Shown: positions 1 to 7,922 of the stretch, in pieces
Numbering within the stretch: the stretch's first letter is position 1
Layout of the letters: every line of letters begins with the position of its first letter
NCBI GenBank assembly: GCA_045534165.1
Contig: JAZSJD010000056.1
Location: 7,805-71,804, forward strand
From: SIG575 sp045534165
GTDB taxonomy: Bacteria; Bacillota; Clostridia; Oscillospirales; Acutalibacteraceae
Direction of reading: 5' to 3'
Length of the DNA stretch: 64,000 bases
Notes under the pieces: generated by a model
Seen by the model: the letters and a program-made list of their open reading frames with translations, nothing else
Database searches by the model: none
What the model was told of the DNA's origin: nothing
Program-made: the position numbers and the translations under genes

Positions 1-1532
1 TTTTCCTTGGGTTTCATTTTACCGTGTAAAAGTCCCACAGTATAATCTCTGAACTCGTTATTTTTAAGGTGTTCGTAAAATTCTGTTGCAGAAGTCAGCT
101 CGCTTTCTTCCGATTCAACAAGGGGACAGACTATATATCCCTGCAAGCCTTTATCAAGATGTTTTTTCACGTAAGCCATAGCTCTCTTGTGCTTCTGGTA
201 GTCAACAAAAAATGTATCCACCTTTTGTCTGCCCGGTGGCAATTCATCAAGCACCGACACATCAAGGTCACCGTAAATCATCAGTGCAAGTGTTCTCGGT
301 ATAGGTGTTGCCGACATAACAAGCAGATGTGGCTCAATTCCTTTTTTTGAAAGATTCCCTCTCTGAGCAACGCCGAAACGATGTTGTTCATCTGTAACAG
401 CAAAGCCTAAATTATAAAATTCAACATCTTCTTGTATTATAGCATGTGTGCCTACAAGCAGATCTATTTCACCGTTTTTAAGTTTATCTTTTATTTCGTC
501 TTTCTGCTTTTTCCGCAAAGAACCTGTGAGCAATGCAACACGTATATCTGTGTTATCAAAAAATTTTGACAAAGTACCGTAATGCTGTGTTGCCAGAATT
601 TCAGTAGGTGCCATCAATGCACTCTGGAAACCGTTTTTTGCAGCATTATAAATTAGTGCCGCCGCAACCGCAGTTTTACCTGAACCTACATCGCCCTGCA
701 CAAGTCTGTTCATGGGGATATCTTTTTTCATATCCTCAACAGCTTCTTTTACAGCTCTTGACTGTGCGCCTGTCATTGTAAACGGCAACAAGGAACAGAA
801 TTCTTCTGTTTTGTCTTCTTTAATTATATTTTGAGTCTGCTTTTTGCTGCGTGAACGTAAGAGGAGCAACGCAAGTTGCAAAATAAATAATTCTTCAAAA
901 ATAAGCCTTCTTCTTGCAACTTCAAGATTTTTTTCAGATTGTGGAAAATGAATGTTTTCCAATGCAAAAACAAGCGAAGCTAATTTATGTTTACTTCTTA
1001 TACTGTCAGGAAGAGATTCCGAAAGAGAATCTTTTGATGCGTCAATAGCAGTTCTTACTGTCTTTTCTATCATTTTTGAAGACAAAGATTGTGTTGAACT
1101 GTAAACAGGTCTTATTCTTTCTCCACCCTCAGCTGATGAAAAAGCAGGGTTTGTCATCTCTCTTTTATAAAGATTTCCGCTGATTTTTCCGAAGAAAATG
1201 TATTCTTCCCCTTCTTTAAGAGCTTCTGCGGCAAAACGGTTGTTGAAAATGGTAAGCTCCATAACGTCTTCCCCATCGCAGATGCCTGTCTTATAAATTG
1301 TCATTCCTTTTTTTATAAGTGCACCTGTAGGAGTGTGGGTAATAAAACCTTTCACACAAGCTGTTTCGCCCACAATTGTTTCGGATATTTTTTTTACTTT
1401 ACTCCAGTCTTCATACATTCTGGGATAAAAATCAAGAAGGTCTCCTAAAGAGTTAATGCCGAGCTTTAAGAAAAGCTCGGCTCTTTTTTCTCCAACACCT
1501 TTTAAATATCTTATATCAGCGTTGATGTCCAT
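1..1532 (-). CDS. recG: ATP-dependent DNA helicase RecG (N-terminal ~510 aa, cut by window edge)
   Basis: The frame is open from an ATG at 1530-1532 to the window edge, so about 510 of the usual ~680 residues are present. RecG reverses stalled replication forks and branch-migrates recombination intermediates. An N-terminal wedge/OB region comes first. A Walker A motif GDVGSGKT lies near residue 280, and a DEQHRFGV box near residue 380, the RecG form of the Walker B/DEAD box. SATPIPRTLAL follows as motif III. It lies 12 nt downstream of fakA, and fakA and asp23 precede it, as in many Firmicutes. Expression therefore probably comes from the promoter ahead of asp23. Nothing looks degraded; the missing end is only the window boundary. 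Confidence 0.97.
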   Translation of the reverse strand, partial: MDINADIRYLKGVGEKRAELFLKLGINSLGDLLDFYPRMYEDWSKVKKISETIVGETACVKGFITHTPTGALIKKGMTIYKTGICDGEDVMELTIFNNRFAAEALKEGEEYIFFGKISGNLYKREMTNPAFSSAEGGERIRPVYSSTQSLSSKMIEKTVRTAIDASKDSLSESLPDSIRSKHKLASLVFALENIHFPQSEKNLEVARRRLIFEELFILQLALLLLRSRSKKQTQNIIKEDKTEEFCSLLPFTMTGAQSRAVKEAVEDMKKDIPMNRLVQGDVGSGKTAVAAALIYNAAKNGFQSALMAPTEILATQHYGTLSKFFDNTDIRVALLTGSLRKKQKDEIKDKLKNGEIDLLVGTHAIIQEDVEFYNLGFAVTDEQHRFGVAQRGNLSKKGIEPHLLVMSATPIPRTLALMIYGDLDVSVLDELPPGRQKVDTFFVDYQKHKRAMAYVKKHLDKGLQGYIVCPLVESEESELTSATEFYEHLKNNEFRDYTVGLLHGKMKPKE

Positions 1533-1544
1533 TAGTCGTCACCT

Positions 1545-3206
1545 TTATTCGACTGAGATTACAAAACTGTATACAGGCTGACCACCGTTAAGAACAGAAA
1601 CATCAACCTTACCGTTAAATTTATTTGTAATCATTTCTTCAAGCTTATTTGCTTCTTCTTCTGAAGAATCCTCACCATAAATAATTGTTACCATTGAAGC
1701 ATCAATTTTTCTGATAAGTCTTTTTGTTATTTTATAACCTGCCTGAACGTGAGTTTTTTCTATTTCAGTTATCTTTCCGTTTTCCAGGCCAAGGATTTCG
1801 CCCTCTTTTACATTTTTACCGTCAACAACACTGTCACGTGCTGCAAAAGTTACCTGACCTGTCTGAACAGCTTTTGCTGCAACCATCATATTGTCAAGGT
1901 TTTCTGTGGGCTGGGCGCTTTCATCAAAGTTAAGCATAGCTGTAATTCCCTGAGGAATAGTTTTTGTTCTGAGAACGTGAACTTTCTTTGAAGTCAAGGG
2001 AACAACCTGTTCCGCAGCCATAATGATGTTTTTATTATTAGGTAAAATAAACACGTGTTCTGATGCTGTCTGGTTAACAGCTTTCAACAAATCTGCTGTG
2101 CTGGGGTTCATAGTCTGACCGCCGCTTACAACATGGTCAACACCGATTTCTGTAAAGAGCTGGCAGATACCGTCGCCTGCTGCAACAGCCACAAAACCAT
2201 ATTTCTTTTCAGGTTCTGCAAGGGGAACATCGTCTTCGTCTTCAACGTTATCTCCTGCACCCCATTCAGCGTTAGCATGCTGAAGTTTCATATTTTCAAT
2301 TTTGATGTTCATAAGAGAACCGAGCTTAAGACCTGCCTGAATAGCATTGCCTGGTTCATTTGTATGAACATGCACTTTTACAATTTCATCATCTTCAACA
2401 ACAACAACACAGTCGCCGATAGATTCAAGATATGCACGCATTTTAAGTGCTGAACCGTCTTTGAGACCTTTGTTTTTATCAACAATAAACTCTGTACAAT
2501 AACAGAATTTTATATCAACGTTTTCTTCGCTTACAGCTCTTGTTACAGTTTCAACAGGTTTCGCGCTTTCGCCTGCAAGGGGAATAATTGTTCCTTCGCA
2601 GAAAACACTCTTCATACCTTCAAAAATACAAAGAAGACCCTGACCGCCTGCATCCACAACGCCTGCAGTTTTGAGTACAGGAAGAATTTCAGGTGTTTTC
2701 GCAAGAGATTCTTCAGCATAAATGCAAACCTTTTCCCAGAGTTTTTCAGGTTCAATAGATTTATTAGCCTTATACTCTGCTGAAATCTTTTCCGCAGTTT
2801 CTCTTATAACAGTAAGAATAGTACCTTCTGTAGGTTTCATAACTGCATTATATGCAGAGTCTCTGCCGTTTTTAAGTGCGCTGACAATGACATCGCTTGT
2901 GAAATATTCAGCGCCCTTGGCACCTTTGGCTATACCTCTGAAAATAAGTGATAAAATAACACCTGAGTTACCTCTTGCTCCTCTTAAAAGAGCCGATGCA
3001 GTTTTATCAAAAACCTCGCTGACAGTAGAATCAGCAGGAAGATGTTTAAGTTCTCTTGCAGCAGCACCGATTGTCATTGACATATTTGTTCCTGTATCTC
3101 CGTCAGGCACAGGGAAAACATTCAATGCATCAACTTCGGTTCTGCGATTATTAATGTTATTGGATGCCGATGTAATCGCATCAATAATCTGCTTTCCTTT
3201 AATCAT
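1545..3206 (-). CDS. fakA: FakA/YloV fatty-acid kinase subunit (DhaL-type ATP-binding domain)
   Basis: This 553-aa protein has the DhaL-like nucleotide-binding motif PVPDGDTGTNMSMT near residues 32-45 and the GARGNSGVILS loop near 95, both hallmarks of FakA. In Firmicutes FakA phosphorylates fatty acids held by a DegV-family FakB partner, feeding exogenous fatty acids into phospholipid synthesis. The length matches the family (~550 aa). The C-terminal ~200 residues form the middle and C-terminal FakA domains with no catalytic motif I can name. It sits between asp23 and recG, the conserved order in Bacillus (yloU-yloV-recG region). Older annotation as dihydroxyacetone kinase is unlikely because no DhaK partner is present. 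Confidence 0.93.
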   Translation of the reverse strand: MIKGKQIIDAITSASNNINNRRTEVDALNVFPVPDGDTGTNMSMTIGAAARELKHLPADSTVSEVFDKTASALLRGARGNSGVILSLIFRGIAKGAKGAEYFTSDVIVSALKNGRDSAYNAVMKPTEGTILTVIRETAEKISAEYKANKSIEPEKLWEKVCIYAEESLAKTPEILPVLKTAGVVDAGGQGLLCIFEGMKSVFCEGTIIPLAGESAKPVETVTRAVSEENVDIKFCYCTEFIVDKNKGLKDGSALKMRAYLESIGDCVVVVEDDEIVKVHVHTNEPGNAIQAGLKLGSLMNIKIENMKLQHANAEWGAGDNVEDEDDVPLAEPEKKYGFVAVAAGDGICQLFTEIGVDHVVSGGQTMNPSTADLLKAVNQTASEHVFILPNNKNIIMAAEQVVPLTSKKVHVLRTKTIPQGITAMLNFDESAQPTENLDNMMVAAKAVQTGQVTFAARDSVVDGKNVKEGEILGLENGKITEIEKTHVQAGYKITKRLIRKIDASMVTIIYGEDSSEEEANKLEEMITNKFNGKVDVSVLNGGQPVYSFVISVE

Positions 3207-3233
3207 CAGATAAACTCCTTAAAAAGTACTTAC

Positions 3234-3596
3234 TTATTCACCGATAAGTCCGTCAATATAAACATTAACTCTGTTAACCTTAATACCTGTTGCTTCTTCA
3301 ACACAGTAGCGGACCTTTTCGTTAATGCTTCTTGCAACAGCTCTTATATTAAGACCATAAGTTACAACAATATGAAGGCTGATTGAAATGCCATCTTTAT
3401 TTTTATCTTTAACTATAACAACGCCTTTGTCGATATAAGAACGTTTTTTGAAAACCTTTGAGCGAATACCCTGCCTGAAATTACCGTCAGACATACCGGC
3501 CACACCAAAACAGGAAGTTGCAGCATCACCGATTAATTGGCGGAAGTAGTTTTCGCAGATATCAATTTTACCAAGGTGATTTTCAATAGTAATCAT
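3234..3596 (-). CDS. Asp23/Gls24 family envelope stress protein (YloU)
   Basis: A 120-aa Asp23/Gls24-family protein of the single-domain YloU type. The sequence starts MITIENHLGKIDI and has the conserved central stretch (VVIVKDKNKDGISISLHIVVTYG, shortened here) followed by a conserved C-terminal region. These proteins are linked to the envelope and alkaline stress in Firmicutes; the exact biochemical role is not established. It is the first gene of the asp23-fakA-recG operon, 27 nt upstream of fakA, and has a good sigma-A promoter 30 nt upstream. A family member immediately before fakA is typical and supports the call. Confidence 0.88.
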   Translation of the reverse strand: MITIENHLGKIDICENYFRQLIGDAATSCFGVAGMSDGNFRQGIRSKVFKKRSYIDKGVVIVKDKNKDGISISLHIVVTYGLNIRAVARSINEKVRYCVEEATGIKVNRVNVYIDGLIGE

Positions 3597-3626
3597 TTTT
3601 ATCGCTCCTTATACTCATATATCATA

Positions 3627-3655
3627 ATTATACTACATTTTATCAATATAATCAA
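3627..3655 (-). promoter_or_regulatory. Sigma-A promoter for asp23-fakA-recG
   Basis: Read on the minus strand: -35 TTGATT (3650-3655), 17-bp spacer, -10 TATAAT (3627-3632). It lies about 30 nt before the asp23 start and is back-to-back with the promoter of the M20 peptidase. Confidence 0.75.
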
Positions 3656-3725
3656 ATAACAATTTATTAAATTTTATAAAAACCAAAAATTTTTTTATTT
3701 ATTATATATATTTGTGTTTAAAAAT

Positions 3726-3754
3726 TGATTTTTATATATAAATATGATAAAATT
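3726..3754 (+). promoter_or_regulatory. Sigma-A promoter for the M20 peptidase
   Basis: -35 TTGATT (3726-3731), 17-bp spacer, -10 TAAAAT (3749-3754), in very AT-rich DNA just upstream of the gene at 3789. Confidence 0.65.
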
Positions 3755-3788
3755 ATATGTAAAATTTTCTCATAAGAGGTAGATAACT

Positions 3789-5291
3789 ATGGATTGGATA
3801 TTACAAAACTGGTGGGTAATTATCGTAGGAGCTGTTTTATTGTTCCTGATCATAACAGCAATACGTGCCTATTTCTTCAAACCGAAAAAGAGCGAACTTG
3901 AAAGACCTCCCCTTGAACCTGAAAAGGCAGATGCAAAAAGAGCAGCAGAGCATCTGAGCAAGGCTCTCACTTTCAAAACAATCGCAAGAACAGACCCGAA
4001 AGATACTGAATGGGAAGAGTTCAGAAAATTCCGTGATTTCCTTGAAGAGTCATATCCTTTGATTCACAAGAATTTATCCAAAGAAATCATCACAGATGCA
4101 AGCCTTATCTATCATTGGAAAGGCAAAAACAGTTCTCTTAAACCTATGGCATTGCTTTCACATCAGGACGTTGTTCCCGTAACTCCCGGCACAGAAGATG
4201 ATTGGGAATATCCTGCTTTCAGCGGATATAACGATGGTACATATATCTGGGGCAGAGGCGCGCTTGATATGAAAAACCATCTTATCTGTGTTATGGAAGC
4301 AATCGAAACACTCCTTGAAGAAGGTTATCAGCCTGACAGAGACGTTTATCTTTGTTTCGCGCACGATGAAGAAGTTAATGATAATGACCTTTCAGGTGCA
4401 GTTGATATTGTAAATACACTCAAAGCAAGAGGAGTACACCTTGACAGCGTCCTTGACGAAGGTGGCGCATTCCTCACAGTTAAATTCAAAAACATCATTG
4501 ATCAGACCATTGCCGGAATCGGTATGGCTGAAAAAGGTTACAGCGACTATCGCATTACAGTCCATGCAAAGGGCGGACATTCATCACAGCCCCCTGTGCA
4601 CTCTGCTCTGGGCGACCTTGCAGATGTTATTCACGATCTGGAAAGTCATCAGTTCAAAGCAAAGTTTATGCCCTTTATGATTGACCTTTTCACAAATATA
4701 GGCAAACGTCTTCCTTATCCCTTAAGATTAATTACATGTAATATACCAATTTTAAAACCACTTTTGCTTGAAGTCTGTAAAAAAATTCCTCCCGCAGCCT
4801 GCCTGACAAGAACAACAACAGCAGTTACTATGGCAAAAGGAAGCCCTGCTTCAAACGTATTGCCACAGAGTGCTTCAGTTACAGTTAATTTCCGTCAGAT
4901 GCCCGGCACAAGTGTAAAAGATGTTGAAAAGCACATCAGAAAAGTTGTAAGAAACAAAAACATTGATGTTGAGCTCCTTGGTTGCAAGGAAGTTTCACAG
5001 TTTGCAACAAAAGATTCACAAGCATATCGTGCACTTGATGAAATCTGCAGCCGCACAGATCCCAAGAAAAATTTTGTTGCTCCCTTCCTTGTAATGGGTA
5101 GCACAGATGCTTATTATTACGGTGAAATCTGTGATAATGTGCTTCGATTCTCACCTTTCAGAGTCAGTGCAGAACTTCTCAGACGTACACACGCAACAAA
5201 CGAATGTTGTCCTGTTGATACACTTGAAGAAGCAGTATCATTCTTTAAAAGATACGTAAAACTTGCTTCAAAAGAAAAAGAAGACAGATAA
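3789..5291 (+). CDS. Membrane-anchored M20 family metallopeptidase / N-acyl amidohydrolase
   Basis: A 500-aa M20 (ArgE/DapE/CPG2-like) di-zinc hydrolase. Residues ~8-28 form one hydrophobic segment (WWVIIVGAVLLFLIITAI), so the catalytic domain is probably tethered to the membrane. Metal and catalytic motifs are visible: SHQDVVPV (H125, D127), GRGALDMK with bridging D160, and HDEEVND (general base E194 with E195). The central AKGGHSSQPP region is the dimerisation-domain His motif. The long form with an N-terminal helix resembles the PM20D1/carboxypeptidase S branch, which hydrolyses N-acyl amino acids or dipeptides. The substrate cannot be read from sequence. It is monocistronic, with its own promoter and a following terminator. 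Confidence 0.88.
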   Translation: MDWILQNWWVIIVGAVLLFLIITAIRAYFFKPKKSELERPPLEPEKADAKRAAEHLSKALTFKTIARTDPKDTEWEEFRKFRDFLEESYPLIHKNLSKEIITDASLIYHWKGKNSSLKPMALLSHQDVVPVTPGTEDDWEYPAFSGYNDGTYIWGRGALDMKNHLICVMEAIETLLEEGYQPDRDVYLCFAHDEEVNDNDLSGAVDIVNTLKARGVHLDSVLDEGGAFLTVKFKNIIDQTIAGIGMAEKGYSDYRITVHAKGGHSSQPPVHSALGDLADVIHDLESHQFKAKFMPFMIDLFTNIGKRLPYPLRLITCNIPILKPLLLEVCKKIPPAACLTRTTTAVTMAKGSPASNVLPQSASVTVNFRQMPGTSVKDVEKHIRKVVRNKNIDVELLGCKEVSQFATKDSQAYRALDEICSRTDPKKNFVAPFLVMGSTDAYYYGEICDNVLRFSPFRVSAELLRRTHATNECCPVDTLEEAVSFFKRYVKLASKEKEDR

Positions 5292-5333
5292 TTCAAGCGA
5301 AAAATCCCCATCGCCAAAATCATAGACTTTGTC

Positions 5334-5360
5334 ACCACCCTTGGTTTCAAGGGGTGGTTT
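5334..5360 (+). terminator. Terminator after the M20 peptidase
   Basis: Imperfect hairpin (arms ACCACCC..TTG and CAAGGGGTGGT, one bulged base) followed by a short T-rich run. Confidence 0.65.
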
Positions 5361-5554
5361 GTTATTTCACATATAAATTATAGTTTATATGAATAAAAAC
5401 GTATGCTCTTTTTGAAAGGAGCAGTCTGTGTCAGCAGACAGAGGATTGGGAAATCTTCAATCAACAATCAATCTTTCGTCACTTCGTTACCTCTCCTTTT
5501 CTAAGGTGTCAAAAACAAATTATAATTTACAGTTAACATTTCCATATGTGTCAC

Positions 5555-5620
5555 AAAAAACACCGCCTTGTCATTCTCAAGTGTAACGAAGAATTTCGGC
5601 GGTGTTATAGTTTGCTGTTT
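5555..5620 (+). repeat. Dispersed CACCGCC/GGCGGTG repeat, copy 1
   Basis: The unit begins with AACACCGCC, contains TGTCATTCTC and CGAAGAA, and ends GGCGGTGTTATAGTTTG. Its reverse complement recurs at 20617-20682 with most positions conserved. Confidence 0.85.
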
Positions 5621-5933
5621 TCCTTTTTCAGAGCCTTCGCTTCGCTCAGGGATGACGAAAAAGGAAATGGGGTGTTTGCCATTTTGAAATCCTTAGCTTC
5701 ACCCTCGCCGTAGTCTTTCTTGAGCGTCAGCGAAAAATCTTGGTGAGGATTCACTCAAAGATGACAACAAAATGGTCGGGTCGATGCAACGATAAATTGT
5801 AATTTAACCACACATTTATGATTGCAACGTAGGGGAAACATTTCGTTTCCCGCAAAGGATTTCGGAAAGCGCACTAGGGGGGCGGATGCCCATCCCCTGC
5901 GGTATTAAAATCAATTTATGAGGAAAACAAAAA

Positions 5934-5958
5934 AGCGAGTGTCATAATGACACTCGCT
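5934..5958 (-). terminator. Terminator of the IPQTG surface-protein gene
   Basis: Perfect 11-bp stem (AGCGAGTGTCA / TGACACTCGCT) with a 3-nt loop, followed on the minus strand by TTTTTTG. Confidence 0.85.
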
Positions 5959-5981
5959 GATTTCACATTTTAAAAACTGAA

Positions 5982-6668
5982 TTATTCAGCTTCCTTTTTT
6001 GCACAGATAGCAATAATACCTGCAACTGCAAACATAAGAACTACGAATGCTGAAACTGCAAAGATTGCAATGGGAGCTGCTGTTGAAGCATCACCTGTCT
6101 GAGGAATTTCGGGTTCTGTGGGTTCTTCGTCATCATCAGGAATTGTTTCTGTTTCAGGTTCACCTGTGTAGATTCCGATGATTGCACCAGCAACTTCACT
6201 TTCAGCAAGTGTGTCGATGATGGGATCTGTATCGATACCGAATGATTCAAGTCTTGCAAGGATTTCATCAACGAGACCTGCAACTTCGCTTGATTCAACA
6301 ACTTCGATGCTACCGATGTCATATTCTTCGATTGTTTCCATTACGATTTCTCTAACGTTTTCCATATCAGCACCTGTAAGTTCGCTGATAGCTGTGATAA
6401 CGTAGTCTGCTGCTTCGTCAGCTGCAACTGTTTCTGTTTCGCTGAGGATGTCGCCGAATGCTGCGTAAAGTTTGTCAGCGTTAATCTGGATAGCGTTTGC
6501 TACACCTTCGATATCGCCTTCGCCTGCTGCGCCAACGATTTCATCTACAACGCTGCTGAGTTCTTCTGTATTAATTGTTGCTGTTTCTGTTTCTTCTGCT
6601 GCAAATGCCATTGTTGAGAATGCAAGGCAAAGAACAACTGCAAGAAGTACGCTAAGTAATTTTTTCAT
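5982..6668 (-). CDS. Secreted acidic protein with C-terminal sortase-type anchor (IPQTG)
   Basis: A 228-aa exported protein. It has a classical signal peptide (MKKLLSVLLAVVLCLAFSTM, then AFA|AEE cleavage near residue 24). An acidic, Glu/Thr-rich body of ~150 residues follows with no domain I recognise. The C-terminus has the cell-wall sorting arrangement: IPQTGD near residue 190, a hydrophobic helix, then a KKEAE tail. Sortases usually take LPxTG; Ile in the first position is a common clostridial variant. The body is strongly negative and probably helical, which suits a surface display or spacer role, but no function can be assigned. Own promoter and terminator. Confidence 0.8.
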   Translation of the reverse strand: MKKLLSVLLAVVLCLAFSTMAFAAEETETATINTEELSSVVDEIVGAAGEGDIEGVANAIQINADKLYAAFGDILSETETVAADEAADYVITAISELTGADMENVREIVMETIEEYDIGSIEVVESSEVAGLVDEILARLESFGIDTDPIIDTLAESEVAGAIIGIYTGEPETETIPDDDEEPTEPEIPQTGDASTAAPIAIFAVSAFVVLMFAVAGIIAICAKKEAE

Positions 6669-6726
6669 TTCACTACATTCCTTTCACTTGTAAATGTGGG
6701 TAGTACCTCACCCTACTAACACAAAT

Positions 6727-6755
6727 AGTATACTCTATTTTCAATATATTGTCAA
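6727..6755 (-). promoter_or_regulatory. Strong sigma-A promoter for the IPQTG protein
   Basis: Minus strand: -35 TTGACA (6750-6755), 17-bp spacer, -10 TATACT (6727-6732). A ~50-nt leader contains an inverted TAGTA/TACTA pair before the RBS. Confidence 0.8.
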
Positions 6756-6793
6756 TAGGTTTTAAAATATTTTTAATGCCAAAAAGTGACAAA

Positions 6794-7753
6794 TTATGAT
6801 GTCTTACTTCTGTCTGTTTGCCACATAATGTACACATCATTGCCACTGGTGTAGAAGGTATCAGCTGTTGACGCATTTCCCTGCGTGAAGCCTACGCCTG
6901 CTTGCTGAAGAGCCTCCACAAAAGCATCTTTCATCTGAGCATCTTTAAGTGTAATTCGGATTTTCATTGTAAGCTGGCTTCTGTCAGCATATTTGTCAAG
7001 TTTGCCGGGAACAAAACCTGTTAACCACCATGTATCCTGATAAGGTCTTGTGAAAAGCACATCACCTTTATTATAGCAAGTATAGCCGATTTTCAGTCTT
7101 TTATCGTTATCAGTGCATACATACTGTGATGTATTGTCGCCCTCTTCTTTATAGTAAACACCGGCCTCTGCGCCAAGGAGAAGGAAGCCGTACTGACCTT
7201 TCCAGAACTGAACAAGCCAATCGTAACCACCGTAGTTGAATTTGACTCTTACTGTGTCGTACCACAGAGCCACATAACCGCCAAGTTCGTCATAATATTT
7301 GTTATAACCGAACTGTCTCTGCCATGGGTCAGATGTTGAATAGAAAACACCGCTGGTGGGATCCCACGTAAAGCCAAACGCGTTCGCCTGCTGTGAAGCC
7401 CCTGAATCAGTTGAAGGGGTTGATGGTGTTATACCTGTTGTTAAATTGCCCGGTCTTTCCGGAGATACCGGACCCGGATTATTTGAAGGTCTGTTTGTGA
7501 CCGTATTTCCTAATTTATCTGTGACGGTTTCAATTTCCGTTTTACCGTCAATGTTTGTAGCAATCTGAGATTGAATTTCTGAATTTTCTGAATCTGCATT
7601 ACCGATTATTACAAATGTTGCGCTTTCGCTACTTTCGTTTTCGTTTTCATTTTTCTTACAGCTACTGAAAAGAGTTAAACTTACTGTTGAAACAATTACA
7701 ACAGCCAAAATCATCGAAATTATTCTTAAAACATTGCTTTTTTCATTTTTCAC
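6794..7753 (-). CDS. Lipoprotein with a DUF4474 domain
   Basis: Start chosen at the GTG at 7753: the RBS AAGGAGG at 7763-7769 is correctly spaced for it, whereas the upstream GTG at 7762 lies inside the RBS. The product is ~319 aa. It has a signal peptide ending in the lipobox-like LFSSC, so is probably a lipoprotein, followed by a Ser/Glu/Pro-rich linker of ~90 residues. The C-terminal ~180 residues contain WQRQFGYNKYYDELGG and VQFWKGQYGFLLLGAEAGVY, which match the DUF4474 pattern as I remember it (WQR-GY-YDE, then FWKGQYG-GaEiGvY). DUF4474 has no known activity; it is frequent in Clostridia. Monocistronic with its own promoter. Confidence 0.72.
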   Translation of the reverse strand: MKNEKSNVLRIISMILAVVIVSTVSLTLFSSCKKNENENESSESATFVIIGNADSENSEIQSQIATNIDGKTEIETVTDKLGNTVTNRPSNNPGPVSPERPGNLTTGITPSTPSTDSGASQQANAFGFTWDPTSGVFYSTSDPWQRQFGYNKYYDELGGYVALWYDTVRVKFNYGGYDWLVQFWKGQYGFLLLGAEAGVYYKEEGDNTSQYVCTDNDKRLKIGYTCYNKGDVLFTRPYQDTWWLTGFVPGKLDKYADRSQLTMKIRITLKDAQMKDAFVEALQQAGVGFTQGNASTADTFYTSGNDVYIMWQTDRSKTS

Positions 7754-7778
7754 GCATTTCACCTCCTTAAGCTACATA

Positions 7779-7807
7779 ATTATAACATCTATTTTTCTTT
7801 AGGTCAA
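7779..7807 (-). promoter_or_regulatory. Sigma-A promoter for the DUF4474 lipoprotein
   Basis: Minus strand: -35 TTGACC (7802-7807), 17-bp spacer, -10 TATAAT (7779-7784). Confidence 0.8.
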
Positions 7808-7858
7808 TTATATTAGATAAACAAATATTAAGAAATATAATGACTGAAATAGTCCAAA

Positions 7859-7889
7859 ATCCGGGACAGGAGAAACTCCTGTCCCGGAT
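7859..7889 (-). terminator. Terminator of the large FIVAR/dockerin gene
   Basis: Perfect 14-bp stem (ATCCGGGACAGGAG / CTCCTGTCCCGGAT) with a 3-nt loop, then TTTT on the minus strand. Confidence 0.85.
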
Positions 7890-7922
7890 AGGTTTTAATT
7901 TAAACTTCAGTAAGGTAATCTA

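Larger units (their letters stand above)
5292..5981. repeat. Gene-free patch made of several dispersed palindromic repeats
   Basis: About 690 bases with no credible gene. It contains: a facing pair of AAAGGAG-[hairpin]-GATTG units (5411-5450 and, reversed, 5465-5501); a 66-bp unit with CACCGCC/GGCGGTG ends (5555-5620), found again near 20.65 kb; a reversed CTTCGCTCAGGGATGACG-type stretch (5630-5670); two GTAGGGG...CCCC hairpins (5829-5855 and 5874-5903); and the terminator of the next minus-strand gene. Such extragenic repeats are common in gut Clostridia. Confidence 0.75.

Noticed and set aside
1545..3206. Dihydroxyacetone kinase annotation
   Set aside because: The DhaL-type domain is fused in FakA order and the gene sits in the asp23-recG context; no DhaK or DhaM is present.
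2722..3213. 163-codon plus-strand open frame
   Set aside because: Antisense to fakA, which has clear family motifs; no RBS and no recognisable protein.
5292..5981. CRISPR array
   Set aside because: The repeats are palindromic units of different families with no regular spacing or unique equal-length spacers.
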